From Dallia pectoralis (Eukaryota; Chordata; Actinopteri; Esociformes; Umbridae): a stretch of 64,000 bases of DNA. Location of the stretch: contig CM055730.1 in assembly GCA_029465975.1 (NCBI GenBank), positions 23,248,344 through 23,312,343 on the forward strand. The letters run 5' to 3'. Below the pieces are notes generated by a model. That model saw only the letters and a list, made by a program, of their open reading frames with translations. It was not told the DNA's origin and ran no database searches. Numbering within the stretch: the first letter of the stretch is position 1; each line of letters begins with the position of its first letter. Position numbers and translations under genes: made by a program. Below are positions 47,999 to 59,548 of the stretch, piece by piece.

Positions 47999-48366
47999 TT
48001 TTTGATCCTATGTGTTTTCTGATCTCATTACACATTTTAGGGGCACAAGGCCACAGTTTCACTGGACTGTGTCTGTGTTTCAGATTTACGCTGTAATATT
48101 ATTGTGCCGGGCACGTAGGGAATGTGTTTGTCTTAACTTTTCTGTGTGTCTTGTTTGTAAGACAGAATGACATGTACCAGACCCCCTCCTGTTTGTGTTG
48201 CAGGCCAAACATCTGATGATACCTGACTGATAACATTCAACCCTACTAGCTGCTCCTTTCAGACTGGTCATGCGTTTGACCTAGACTATTTTATAAGATT
48301 CTCTGCATTTAAAAAATGCATTTAATAGTTATTAGAATATTAGAAGTTCAGCCAGCACAGCCAGAA

Positions 48367-48764
48367 TGTCACGATTGCGGGAGGTGTAGTGCAGGAAAGC
48401 CATATGAAGAGCCAGGTTAATTGGTTTGAAAAACAGGTTTATTTTAACGAGAATGGTGAAAAACACTAACTAGCTTCAAATTATATTGCGGTACACAGCA
48501 ACTTATAAAACACATTCAAACTACAGCAATACGTTTTTAAATACAAACACTCACCTCAATCTAAATCTTGAACTGGCAATAATAACCAACACATGTGCAT
48601 ACCAGATCCAGTAACTTCTATAAACACATAATCACCAAATCCCTTACAGCCGTGATACTTTAATTAAACCCAAATGTTAAACAGCTGTAACGAAATAACT
48701 AACTAACATGCTCCAACACTCTCCTATCCCACTAGATGTCCCTGGTGGACTAGGAATCGTGACA
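48367..48764 (-). mobile_element. Solo LTR (398 bp), same family as the 5' LTR at 1548-1934
   Basis: On the minus strand it runs from TGTCACGATTCC to GCAATCGTGACA. A perfect 5-bp target duplication, CAGAA, lies at 48362-48366 and 48765-48769. AATAAACCTGT is at 48443-48433, and a TTTATAG box is present upstream. GAGGTGAGTGTT, TCACGGCTGT and the U5 words TGGCTCT and ATGGCTT are shared with the LTR at 1548-1934. No internal part remains. Confidence 0.85.
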
Positions 48765-48769
48765 CAGAA

Positions 48770-48955
48770 GAGGACTAGCTATCCCCTAGGTTTTTTCCTA
48801 AAATCAAACCAGCTGGGAATTTTTCCTTGCCGCTGTGTATCAACGTGCTGGTGTGTGCTCTGTCGTGTTTCAGACTGGGTGTTTGTAAAAGCATGTTGTG
48901 ACTTTTGTTGTAAAAAGGGCTTTATAAAATATATTTGATTGATTGATTGATTGAG
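48770..48955 (+). mobile_element. L2-type LINE 3' end with (TTGA)n tail
   Basis: It contains GAATTTTTCCTTGCCGCTGT, GGGTGTTTGTAAAAGC, GTAAAAAGGGCTTTATAAAATA and then TTGATTGATTGATTGA. This is the 3' UTR characteristic of teleost L2-like LINEs. The solo LTR at 48367-48764 appears to have inserted into it, since AGAAGAGGACTAGC just after the LTR also belongs to the LINE. Confidence 0.7.
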
Positions 48956-51900
48956 AAGACTGTTATCTTGGCAAAGTATTAAATGAAGACATACAGATAA
49001 TTGTTGCTCATATATTTTAAAATATTAGTTTTATATTTCCATAGGAGATTTCTATAGGAATGTATTTTTATTCAGTCGTTTTACTTTAAAGTTACATTTT
49101 GTTATTATTTTGAAGAAAAGATCAATAAGATAAACAATAAAGCCTGTTTTGCTCATGTTTACCAAGAGTGCCAAAATTAGTAGAGGGGACTGTAAGCCAC
49201 GAATAAAGATCAGAAAAAAGTCAATTTAACACATGTTTTACTCAGTTATAATTATGCCATAGGCAGGATACACCATAGAAATGGTAATCCAGAACCATAG
49301 ATTGTGTAAAGTTAGCCCAAATGCCTAGCTATTGGTTATGCCTACAAGCTCTGTCTGTCCTGAGCCACTACAATAGGACGCATAAAAAAATGTTGTTTTG
49401 CTGGCTTATTGTTAAACCACAAGCAGAAGAATTCCACATCAACTATTGTGACAAGATAGTTGTAATATAGCTTCTAAGGCATTAAGAGCGTTAGATTGTA
49501 GAGAGATAGATTGTTTCTGCTGTTCCTGTTGATGGGGGGATATTACAAATGTCTCTTTAAAGTAATTTCTGATTGCATGCAGCTTACATTAGAAATGGGT
49601 CCAAGTGTTTGGGCTTGCTGTGGCTTCCACATACATCAAAACCCTTAGGGGTACTTTATTGGCGGGTTTTCAAAATCATTACTGAGGGGTGTGGTTTTTT
49701 GGTTTGGGGAAAAGTGCAGTGTAGACTGATAGAGTGATGTCAGTGATTGTAATGAGATTTGAAGTGGTGTTTTTTAATCAAAAGTGAGAATGAAGTCTTC
49801 AAAAAACATTTTACAAAGCTTGTGCAAATCATCCGTAAGTAAATGTTGTGCTATAAATAGATTTACAAGGCTCTAATGCCACATTCGCCTGATGAATTAG
49901 ATCATACTGCGTTCTTTCCTGACACATCATTTGGGAAGCATCCGGTTCACCTTTTCGACGTACATTCATGTAATTGAATTACTGTTTTCCTAGCAGTACC
50001 GGTATGTTTCAGAAGCCCATTAATTAGTAATCACATTGTCAGAAATCCTCTGTGCCTTTCATCCATCTCTGCTGCTGTAACACATCTCTGATCCCTTCTT
50101 TCTTCCACATTCACTTCCATGCTTCCCTCGCGCTGGTGTTCAAATTCTGAGGGAATGAATGGATTACTCTTACTGAAATAGCTCTATCTCAGATTTGAGG
50201 TCAACGGCAAATCCATTTTGGGGAGCTAAAAAAGAAGAAACCCCCCCACAAATAACCCCACTTTTCTCTCCCATCCAGAGTGACCTGCTTTTCAACAGTT
50301 CCTCATCGCATGGAGCTGAGCCAAGAGCTTAGTGCCCCATTGATAGGAGGTAATCTGCTACACTATTTTTCCCCTAATATATTTACATTATTGTATTAGA
50401 CCAAAATAAGCACCCGATGAGGGTGAGAGCTCGAGTGTTTTTGAACGACACCTACGGGACTGACGAGAAAACGATGTCAAATGGAAAATGAAGTGATGGC
50501 GATTGACACACTGCGGTGCAATTCTCACCATTATGGATTCGAGTAAAGGGCTTCGTTTTGTGGATTCACAAAAATGTCTTTCTTGTTATGAAAAAGCGAG
50601 TATAATGCTGTAATTAACCGACGGCAAACTACAACTTATACTTGGGAGGAGAGGCTAAGGCGATTAACTGATGCTAATTATGGATACGTAATTAATAAAT
50701 ACAGGAAGGCTGCGATATTATGACCTAATCATGTGTTCTTGAAACTGGCAAACAATATATCATTAACCGATGAGGTCAACAGCACTGAATGGAGACTGAT
50801 CTGATAGATGAGTGCAATGCCGTCACATAGTATTAAAGGTTTTATACTGATTTCAGATGTAAGACTGAGGATTTGAAATAATCACCGAAGGGATAGAAAC
50901 TTGTGTTTAAAATGCCATTAGTTTAGGATTAGATTGTTGAGATTCTGTCCCTGCGTAACTGAATATGATGAATAGTACTTACATAGAGAATTAATAAGAC
51001 ATGTATTACCACCCATACACCAGACGCTCATGTGTTATGGATAGTTTATGTGAGTCATATGAAGTCCATATATAGGCTACTGCCATTAAAAGTGTTAGCT
51101 TATTTATTTGGTGTGGCTAAGTTATTATCAATTACAAACGGTACTTTCTATGGCAGCGAATTCGCTGCAGTTCTTCTAATGCACAGGTTTACAATTTATT
51201 AATTTGTAATTAATACGGAATACTTCTTAATTGAAACGGATACTCTTTCATTAGTTGTTTAGGAGTACTTTCAGTTTCAACAGAAACAAATCTACTCATT
51301 CAATACAACAAAACTGGTGGTGAAAGTGAAAAAGCAAAGAGCATTGAAGCCAACGAAGTGTATTACACACATATTAAAGTAATTTTCTCTCTGCCTCCCA
51401 GACCTGGCCAAAACACTTTTAAGTTCCTATTGTACTCAAAGGTATGCCATTTTTTTCACTCAAAGTACACTAACTTTGAAGTTTTCTCGGAAGCGCATAG
51501 CGGTAGAGAAGGGATGCCATCAAATAATCAGCGACTTCAAAAAGCATGCTGCCACTTAACACTCCCAAAGCTAATGTCCTCGAGACATTCCAAATGGAAA
51601 TTATTCAAACTCATTTAGTGGCAGCAAATTGGTCTAAGTTCAATCAGAAAACAGACTGACACTGAACACGAAGTGCAGCCTAATTATACTTGTTTGTCAA
51701 ATGAAAATTTCATTTGGGCAGAAATGGAACCTTCCAGCAACTTCTTTTAAGGTGAGCTCGTAGTTGTATTATCAGCTAAATGCAGTAAAATCCATAATCA
51801 TATGGTGATAATGAAAATGGAGCCACTGTTAACATTCAGGCTTTCCTTGCCCGGGGCACATGGCGATAAAAATTAAGTACCATAGTCCTCTGCCAGGCAC

Positions 51901-54109
51901 GTTGACACCCAGGCTGGTCTTTAGCCTCTTAGATGCGTTTTTGCATTTTAAAAACTTTATCAAAGCAATGTTGCCATGTGGAAAATGTCAATGTTAAACG
52001 CACTGAAGGCAAATTGGAATTTCATTAATTGTAAAATCATTGCTTTTGACTGAAGTATTACTATGCTTGTTAAGAGCTTGAGAGTGGAACGCTCCTTGTC
52101 TGTCTGCCCCAGTGTCTCGCCTGCACTTGTTCCATGTCATTTTCTGAAAGTTATAGATCTACTCTCTGACCAAAATTGGAAAATAAAAATACCTCAGGTA
52201 AAGAAGTAAGACATTTCTAGTCAGGGGACACTTTTTACACATATTAGCATTATCATTGTCTACTTGGATCTGAATGATGCAACTTGTCTCACTGAGAAAA
52301 TTGATGAATAAAAGAAAAGAAAGACAACAAAGAGAACACTGGAGACTATTCCCCGTTCATGTTAACTGAACAACTTACTTACAAATATGCTTACAAATAT
52401 GTCCATGTATGTACGTTTAACGAAATACAACGTGTGGATATAAAAGTAGTCAATTACAACTTGCGCTACAATCCAACACTGATGGTTAACTTTTGCATTA
52501 GACACTGGTTAAAAAAAGATCTGTCCTTTGTTAACCAGGGTTTTCGTAACAGACAACCTTGCATGTTATAGTAGGGAGCTGAACCATACGGTTCATCTTA
52601 AACCAAGGCTGTATACAAAGGGCTCCTATCAACCAAGAGCATTGAGCTGCAATTACAAGCACGCTTTAGAGATCCCCCTGTGTGCAGGTATCTGAGAATC
52701 CACAGAGTGCACTGTTAGTATCAGTTGACAGATACTGTATACCCACCCGTACAGAGCAGGTGCTTATTCGTTCACCTCTTAATCCTTATTTTAATGTTGT
52801 CAGTGATGTAGGAGTCAAAAGGTGAGACGAGCCGACATATTCATCCACCTAACAATTTACTTCACTTGAAGGGGTTCCAACACTGACTGTTTGAGAGTTG
52901 TTACAGCGATCCACAATTGGCAGCTATCGTACATGTAGAGCATTTTTTAATGCACATAGGCATTTTTCTTTTGTCTATTTCATCAGAAGGAAAAGGGATG
53001 TATTTTCTTCTTACATCTCAGGCTTGCTATTTACTATACACACAAGCAATTGCAAAGGTCACATGTTGCATAGAATACCAACTAAAGGAAACTAGTGTCT
53101 CTGTGCCATGGAGGAAAAATGCACATTATGTACATACAGGGAATATTTTATACAGTAGAGATTACTATCCCAACCACTAGAATATAGATTTATATTTTGT
53201 AACTATAAGCAAATTGTCCAGACCTGCAATTACTCGACCAAGTTAGTGGAAGCGATAAAAATTATGTTTGCGATGGCAGTCAATGCAACAAAGCTTTTAA
53301 AGATGGTTTTGATTTGAAATATTTCTCTCAATGTTATGTAGTAAAACTGTCTTTAAGTGCATTTGAAATGACATTTAATATGAACTGACAGAAAGACATG
53401 TTTACATTTTATATTAATGTTACACCTTTTGAAATGTTTGCCTTCAGCATAGTCAGTGTGGTGCTCAGTACATCAATACCAGATGAAAGAATATTTTCAG
53501 TAGAGCTCTGACCTCTTGTGAGGCATTCTGGTATTGCACTGGTTTGCTACATGACAACCAAAAACGAATTAAGAAAGATATTGCCAGAATAGACAAGCGA
53601 AAATCATAGTTGGTATGATTTCTTTTCTGTATCTTGTGTTTGTCCCGTGATTGGAAATGTAAGTGCATTTGAAAAGTTTTACAGTTTTGAGTTTGCTGTT
53701 GATCATATCTGATTAAATACCTACACTAGGGTTCAAACGTTTAGGTGTCGCATACAAATGTCATTTTAAACTCCTTTTTTATCCAATAAATAAATAAAAT
53801 TAAACTGATAATAAATTCAGTGTAGACACTGTTTATGTTGTAAATGATTATTATAGCTAGAATACCTAAATAAGTCATGGTTTTCTTTCATGTAGTGCAG
53901 AGTGGCAAGCCAAATGTAGAGTCAAAGTAAAGTCCTCAACTTTGTGACAACATACGCGTATAGAGGCTCATTATCTGCAACCATTAGTCCTGTGGTCCAA
54001 TGGCAAGTTTTTCATTGAGAAAATATAAATTTATTAGAAAACCTTTTTGCAACTATGTTAGCAGAGCTAAAAAATGATTAAATTAATATTGAAACTTCTC
54101 TTCTTTACA
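48956..54109. other. Intergenic desert, right side
   Basis: No exon or RNA gene is seen. The stretch 50000-50560 is the least AT-rich part, with few simple repeats and several TAAT words; it could be conserved non-coding DNA. Nothing else can be named. Confidence 0.35.
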
Positions 54110-54960
54110 GTAATTAAGTATATGGAGCATTAGCAATTATGGGTTTGATTACAAACTCAAAATGAACAGTAAAAATACGTTCTTCCGAAACTCGAACTTA
54201 AGGTTATTTAATGCATGGAATTGCCAATAAACTGAAGATCTCATTCAATGCTGTGTACTGCACCCTTACCAGAATATTAAGAAGACTGGGAGGTCATGTG
54301 CACAATTAAGCATTGACAAATACATTAAGAGTGACTAATTTAAGAAACAGTTGCCTCACAGATCCTAAACTGGCAGTTTCATTAAATAGTACCCACGAAA
54401 CACCAGTGAAAAAGCAAGGTTGCTGATTAAGATGGTCAAAAGGACAGATGAAAAATAAAAAAATGTGTTAAGGACAGACAAATATTTTTGTGGTGTTTAA
54501 ATCACAAAGACGGACATTTGTGAGACAATATAATTATCCGGAAGTGCTTTGGTGGTGGTAAAGTGGGGGTTTTGTACCGAGTAAAGGGGATCTTGAAAAG
54601 GGCTATCGACAATTTCCTGCTACAGGACAACGACCCAACAGCTCCGAACTATGCAAGAACTACTTAGGAAAGAAGCAGTCAGCTGGTATTCTGTCTATAA
54701 TGGAGCGGCCGGCAGTCATCGGATTTCAACCCTATTGTTGTGGGAGCAGCTTGACTGTATGGTACGTAAGAAGTGCCCATCAAGCCAATCCAACTTGTGG
54801 GAGGTGCTTCAGGAAGTACAAGGTAAAAGCGCTTCAAATTACTTCAACAAATTGACCACTAGAAATCAGCCATTCTGCAAGGCAGGAATTGCTGCAAATG
54901 GAGGACTCTTTGACAAAAGCAATGTTTATTATACCCTGTCAATGGCTTCATACGTTCATG
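54110..54960 (+). pseudogene. Tc1-like transposase pseudogene, second family
   Basis: Fragments in shifting frames match a Tc1 transposase from N- to C-terminus. The helix-turn-helix is badly decayed (54180-54330). An FLLQDNDPTAPN-like second catalytic region lies near 54620. The C-terminal LLWEQLDCMVRKKCPSSQSNLWEVLQE near 54735-54810 is the clearest part. Many stops and frameshifts are present. The WEQLD and KKCPS words match the minus-strand relic at 12440-13115. Confidence 0.7.
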
Positions 54961-55007
54961 TAGGTCTCATTTTTTGAGTTGTATATATGTGCATCCAAGA
55001 ACCTGAT

Positions 55008-55927
55008 GGTCACTCTGACAGAGCCCCAGCGTTGCTCTGTGAAGAGAGGAGAACTTTCCAGAAGGACAACCATCTCTGCAGCCCTCCATCAATCAGGCCT
55101 GTGTGGTAGAGTGGCCAGACGGAAGCCATTTCTCAGTAAAAGGAACATGACAGCTCGCCTGGAGTTTGCCAAAAGGCACCTGAAGGACTCTCAGACCAAG
55201 AGAAACAAGATTCTCTAGTCTGAGGAATGATTGAACTCTTTGGCCTGAATGCCAAGCGTCATGTCTGGAGGAAATCAGACACTGCTCATCACCTAGCCAA
55301 TAACAGCCCTACAATGAAGCATGGTGGTGGCAGCATCAAGCTGTGAGGATGTTTTTCAGAGGCAGGAACTGGGAAACAAGTCAGGATCGAGGGAAATATT
55401 ATTGCAGCAATGGGCAGAGATACCCTTGATGAAAACCTACTCCAGAGCGCTCTGGGCCTCACACTGGGGCGATGGTCCATATTCCAACAGGACAACGACC
55501 CTAAGCACAGAGTGAAAATAACAGCTTTGGGACAACTCTGTGAATGTCATTGAGTGGCCCAGTCAGAGGCCAGACTTGAACCTGATTGAACATTGCTGGA
55601 GAGATCTGAAATGGCATTGCCCCAAGGCTCAACATCCAACATGATCGAGCTTGAGAGGGCCTGCAAAGAAGAATGGGAGATACTGCCCAAAAATCGATGT
55701 TCCAAGCTTGTAGCATCATACATACTCAAAATTACTAGAGGCTGTAATTGTTTGTATTTTTAATAGATTTGCAAAGAAAAAAAATTAAAATAATCTGTTA
55801 TCATTACGGGGTATTATTGTGTGTATAATTTTGAGGGAAAAATGTATTGAATTCATTTGGGAATAAGGCTGTAACACAACATAATGTGTATAAAGTGAAG
55901 CGCTGTGATTACTTTCTGAATGCACTG
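55008..55927 (+). mobile_element. 3' part of a Tc1-like transposon, same family as 40527-42164
   Basis: It runs from the DNA-binding/catalytic linker to the right terminal repeat ...AAGCGCTGTGATTACTTTCTGAATGCACTG, followed by TA at 55928-55929. The left terminal repeat and the first third of the gene are missing. The family's right end is uninterrupted here, which shows what the nested LTR at 41716 broke. Confidence 0.85.
55012..55760 (+). pseudogene. Tc1-like transposase pseudogene (catalytic domain)
   Basis: It reads RRTTISAALHQSGLCGRVARR, then FAKRHLKDSQTKRNKIL followed by TAG. The TAG replaces tryptophan just before the first catalytic SDE motif. Later come an FQQDNDPKH-like region near 55490 with a frameshift, and WPSQRPDLNPIEHCWRDLK, which keeps the third acidic residue. 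Several stops make it inactive. Confidence 0.8.
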
Positions 55928-55934
55928 TATATAT

Positions 55935-56170
55935 TAGGGGTGTGACGATACACTTATCTCACGAGACCATACGATACACGATGTTGGGTTCACAAGATCG
56001 AGACGAGACGATATTTTCTATGAACCTCTATTTTTAAGAAATCTATAATGACTAAATAGTAAATACATGAAAATAGTATTTTATTTGACTGAAAGTCGCA
56101 AAATGCTAAACAGTGCAGGTGGATACTTTCTGAATATGAATTATCATTATGCAGTAAAAGGTTAAAAAAA
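55935..56170 (+). mobile_element. hAT-type DNA transposon terminal fragment (tentative)
   Basis: TAGGGGTGTGACGATACAC, then CGAGAC/ACGATACACGA words and ATCGAGACGAGACGATATTTTC, are typical of the left end of small teleost hAT-like elements. It directly follows the Tc1 right end. The right boundary is not visible. Confidence 0.4.
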
Positions 56171-56313
56171 AACAACAACAAGCAAGCACTGTATATGGAT
56201 TTTCCACAAACTTTGACTTCACATAAGTCTGTTCAGATGTTCTGACTGTGGATGCGACCTAACTGAACTCTTTCCCACAAATTGTACATAAAAATATAAA
56301 AACAGGATAAATA

Positions 56314-56491
56314 TGTCACGGGTGTGTGAGTTGTGTAGGTTGGGAAGGACGGAGCCAGGCACAGGAAGGAATAACTTTTATGCCACTCTCTTTAGGCAAA
56401 GCCTTTCTCTGTAGCACACTCAGGTGCGACTATTTAACGCCGAAGCCTGCCTGTCGATGCCGGTAGAATGGCTTCAGAGGGAGGTCTGACA
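56314..56491 (-). mobile_element. Short solo LTR (178 bp) with target duplication
   Basis: On the minus strand it begins TGTCAGACC and ends ACCCGTGACA. The sequence AAATA lies directly on both sides (56309-56313 and 56492-56496). The U5-like end contains CTGGCTCCGTCCTTCCC, and CATAAA sits about 75 bases before the end. The size is small for an LTR; a TRIM-type LTR or a MITE with a 5-bp duplication are alternatives. Confidence 0.6.
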
Positions 56492-57016
56492 AAATAACAC
56501 CACGTATTTCTTAGTCTTATTTTGTAAGAGCAAACAGTAAGTGTAACCATAAAAAATGGAGGTATTGCTAGCTAATATAATAATTTTTAAGCAAAAAATG
56601 TTGTCGCTATACATAACGCTAGCCGCAATGCTAGTTTTTGCCAGATAAAACATGATTGATTTATGCTAAACCCATTAGCAAATAGGAAATAAGACATGTG
56701 GTGCAAATGCCCTTGATTAATTCATCAAAAACATAATACTTTTAAGTAACAGATAAGCTAGTAGATGAGAAATGGCAATACAATTATCAACCATGTCTAT
56801 TGACTAATAATCATTAAAATTGGTGGATCATGCATGACAGTAGCTGACAACCTGAATGCCCGTAACGACACATTCTGCAGCATTGCTAGAAGTCGGCACA
56901 CACAGTCCTTAACTCTCAAAATCCTTATCAGGACCACCAAGCAGAAACAGGGCAGCTAATCACATGGGGCTAAAGGCGTGCTCATGGCATCCATGGGAAG
57001 GGTCACATTTATACCA

Positions 57017-57492
57017 TAGCTGAAGCACAGAGTTACAGCACAATAGCTGAAGCACAGAGTTACAGCACAATAGCTGAAGCACAGAGTAACAGCACACTAG
57101 CTGAAGCACAGAGTTACAGCACAATAGCTGAAGCACAGAGTAACAGCACACTAGCTGAAGCACAGAGTTACAGCACAATAGCTGAAGCACAGAGTTACAT
57201 CACAATAGATGAAGCCCAGAGTAACAACACAATAGCTGAAGCACCGAGTTACAGCACAATAGATGAAGCACAGAGTTACATCACAATAGATGAAGCCCAG
57301 AGTAACAACACAATAGCTGAAGCACCGAGTTACAGCACAATAGATGAAGCACAGAGTTACAGCACAATAGCTGAAGCACAGAGTTACAGCACAATAGCTG
57401 AAGCACAGAGTAACAGCACAATAGCTGAAGAAAAGAGTAACAACACGATAGCTGAAGCAGAGAGTAACAGCACAATAGCTGAAGCACAGAGT
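57017..57492. repeat. 27-bp minisatellite, about 17.6 copies
   Basis: The unit is TAGCTGAAGCACAGAGT plus TACAGCACAA, with variants GTAAC, TACAT and GATGAAGCC. Because 27 is divisible by three, minus-strand frames stay open as a nine-residue cysteine- and leucine-rich repeat. That is a property of the array and not a gene. Confidence 0.9.
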
Positions 57493-57565
57493 CAGGGCCG
57501 GCTCCTGGCACAGGCGGGCAAGGCGGTCGCCAAGGGCGCAAACTTTCCTAGGGGCGCCGGCGCGC
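57493..57565 (+). mobile_element. hAT/Charlie-like terminal sequence (tentative)
   Basis: CAGGGCCGGCTCCTGGCACAGGCGGGCAAGGCGGTCGCC-like sequence begins exactly where the 27-bp array stops. It resembles the terminal repeat of a common fish hAT element. The element's other end was not found. Confidence 0.4.
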
Positions 57566-58771
57566 CGCACAACCGACATAAAAAAAATATGTTTCCTTAT
57601 TACTGTGTAGTTCGGTGCAAAAACATATGGACCGCTTTGCTTGTGCCCCAAAAATCTATATTAAACGCCCCACTCTCCTTTCGTCGCGAGCTGCACTATC
57701 CTCTGAAATCGGCCTACAGTACCTGGTGCTTGGTGGCAGTGGGGGATGGGCACGCACTACTCATTACTTCTGACACGCAGCATCATTCACATTTGACATG
57801 TACATGTAACATGATGGTCTGCTTTGCAACGCGTACACCTTAAGACATCACTAACCCCAATGTCCTCAATGCAAATACAAGAAACAGCAGATTTAATTTT
57901 GCACTTTTTTCCAACTAATACTTTCAAAGGCAACGTGGACACCATTACACCCCTAAGTTGACTGCCTGTACACAGTGAAAGGACATAATAAGACAACAAA
58001 AGAGCTATTACGTTTACAAGTCCAGCCTACAAATGTTCTATTAAAAATGAAACAATTATCTCCAACTAGGCATGCACTGGAACCGATATAAATAAATAAA
58101 GCAGGCATAATCTGCTGGACAGCATGATTATTGTAGGCTAAAGTTGACATCCAAATTGAATGTCTTATCATAACCAAGTGATTCCAGCAGAGCAGAAACA
58201 GTAGATGAAAGCTGAATGATCTTTAAACAGTCGTTGGCTCGATAAGTTGTTCCACAACAGTCTGGATCAATGAAGCATGCATTCAGTATATTGCCTATTT
58301 AGATTCTACAGATTAAGGTAACTGGTCCTTATAATTGAACATATATTATTTTGCCTCAGTTGTAATCCATTTAGTCTTCCATTGTTTCATTAGGTATTGA
58401 CTTAACAGCTTGCAGTCTTGTAGTCTATATTCTAAAAAAAAATTGCAGTTACAGTAGACACATAAAAAAAACTTGAACCATTATTAGAAGTACAGACATT
58501 GTTGACAGACAACAACTACTTTTCATATAATGTCAATTTTGGTAGAGCTCTAGAAACGTCCTCTTTCAATTAACACTGATCTTTGTGATTTTAAGTTAAT
58601 TTTTTTCAGTGTTTGCTTGTTTTTAAGTGACATTGAACTTCTCTCTGCTGTCTCCACTGCACATGCTGACACATAGGTTCCAAACGCCCCACTACTCTTT
58701 CAGAGAAAATACTTAAAGCATGAACATGACATGAAAATCATATTTTAGAAAAGTTATATATTGCATACAAA

Positions 58772-59546
58772 CAGTGCCTTCGAAAAGTTTTCAGTCACCT
58801 TTAACTTCTCCACATTTTGTTGTGTTAATTACATAATTCATAATTGGTTAAATAGTAGCAAAGGGAAAAAGTTAAAAACTAATATCTCATGTACTCTTCT
58901 TAGATTTGATGAAAAACAAAGTAGCCTTGCATGAAGGGCCAACATGATCAAGACAATGACCAAGAACACAATTGCCTCTCAAATTGAGTTTTTGAGTTTT
59001 TTGCAGAGATGGGTGAACCTGCCAGAAGGACAACTATCTCTGATTGATGATCCACCCTTTATGGTAGAGTGACTAGACGGAAGCCACCCCTGAGGCAAAT
59101 GGCATGCTGTCTGAGTAAAATTTGTAAACATATGCCTAAATGCCAAGCGCTATGTATCATGCTATTGGGATAGTTCTCAGCAACAGGAAGTCAGGTTAGG
59201 ACTGAGGGAAGAATGAATGGAGCAAAATAAATGAACGCTCCCCATCCATCATGACAGTCCTATAGAGGATCTACAAAGAAGAATGAGAAACTGATGAAAT
59301 ACAGGTTTGCAAAGTCCATAGACTCGTACTCAAGAAGACTCTATCCAGGGTAATGGATAGTCTGAATTAATATGTACATGAAATATTTTTTTAAATAAAA
59401 AAATTGTTGCACAAATTAGCAATTTCTTTATTTCTTATTATGGGGTATTCTGTATAGATGTATGGTAAAATCAAGATTTTTTTCAATTATAAAGTAAATC
59501 TATAACAACAGGAATTTTAAGGTCTGAGAACTTTATAAAGGCACTG
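58772..59546 (+). mobile_element. Degenerate Tc1-like element with both terminal repeats
   Basis: The left end is CAGTGCCTTCGAAAAGTTTTCAGTCACC and the right end ...TCTGAGAACTTTATAAAGGCACTG, followed by TA. The interior retains short pieces of transposase coding (GTGAACCTGCCAGAAGGACAAC, CCAAGCGCTATGT) but is shortened to 775 bp and has no open frame. Confidence 0.7.
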
Positions 59547-59548
59547 TA

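Noticed and set aside
57151..57651. A 166-codon cysteine-rich minus-strand frame
   Set aside because: It is produced by the 27-bp tandem repeat, whose period keeps every frame open.
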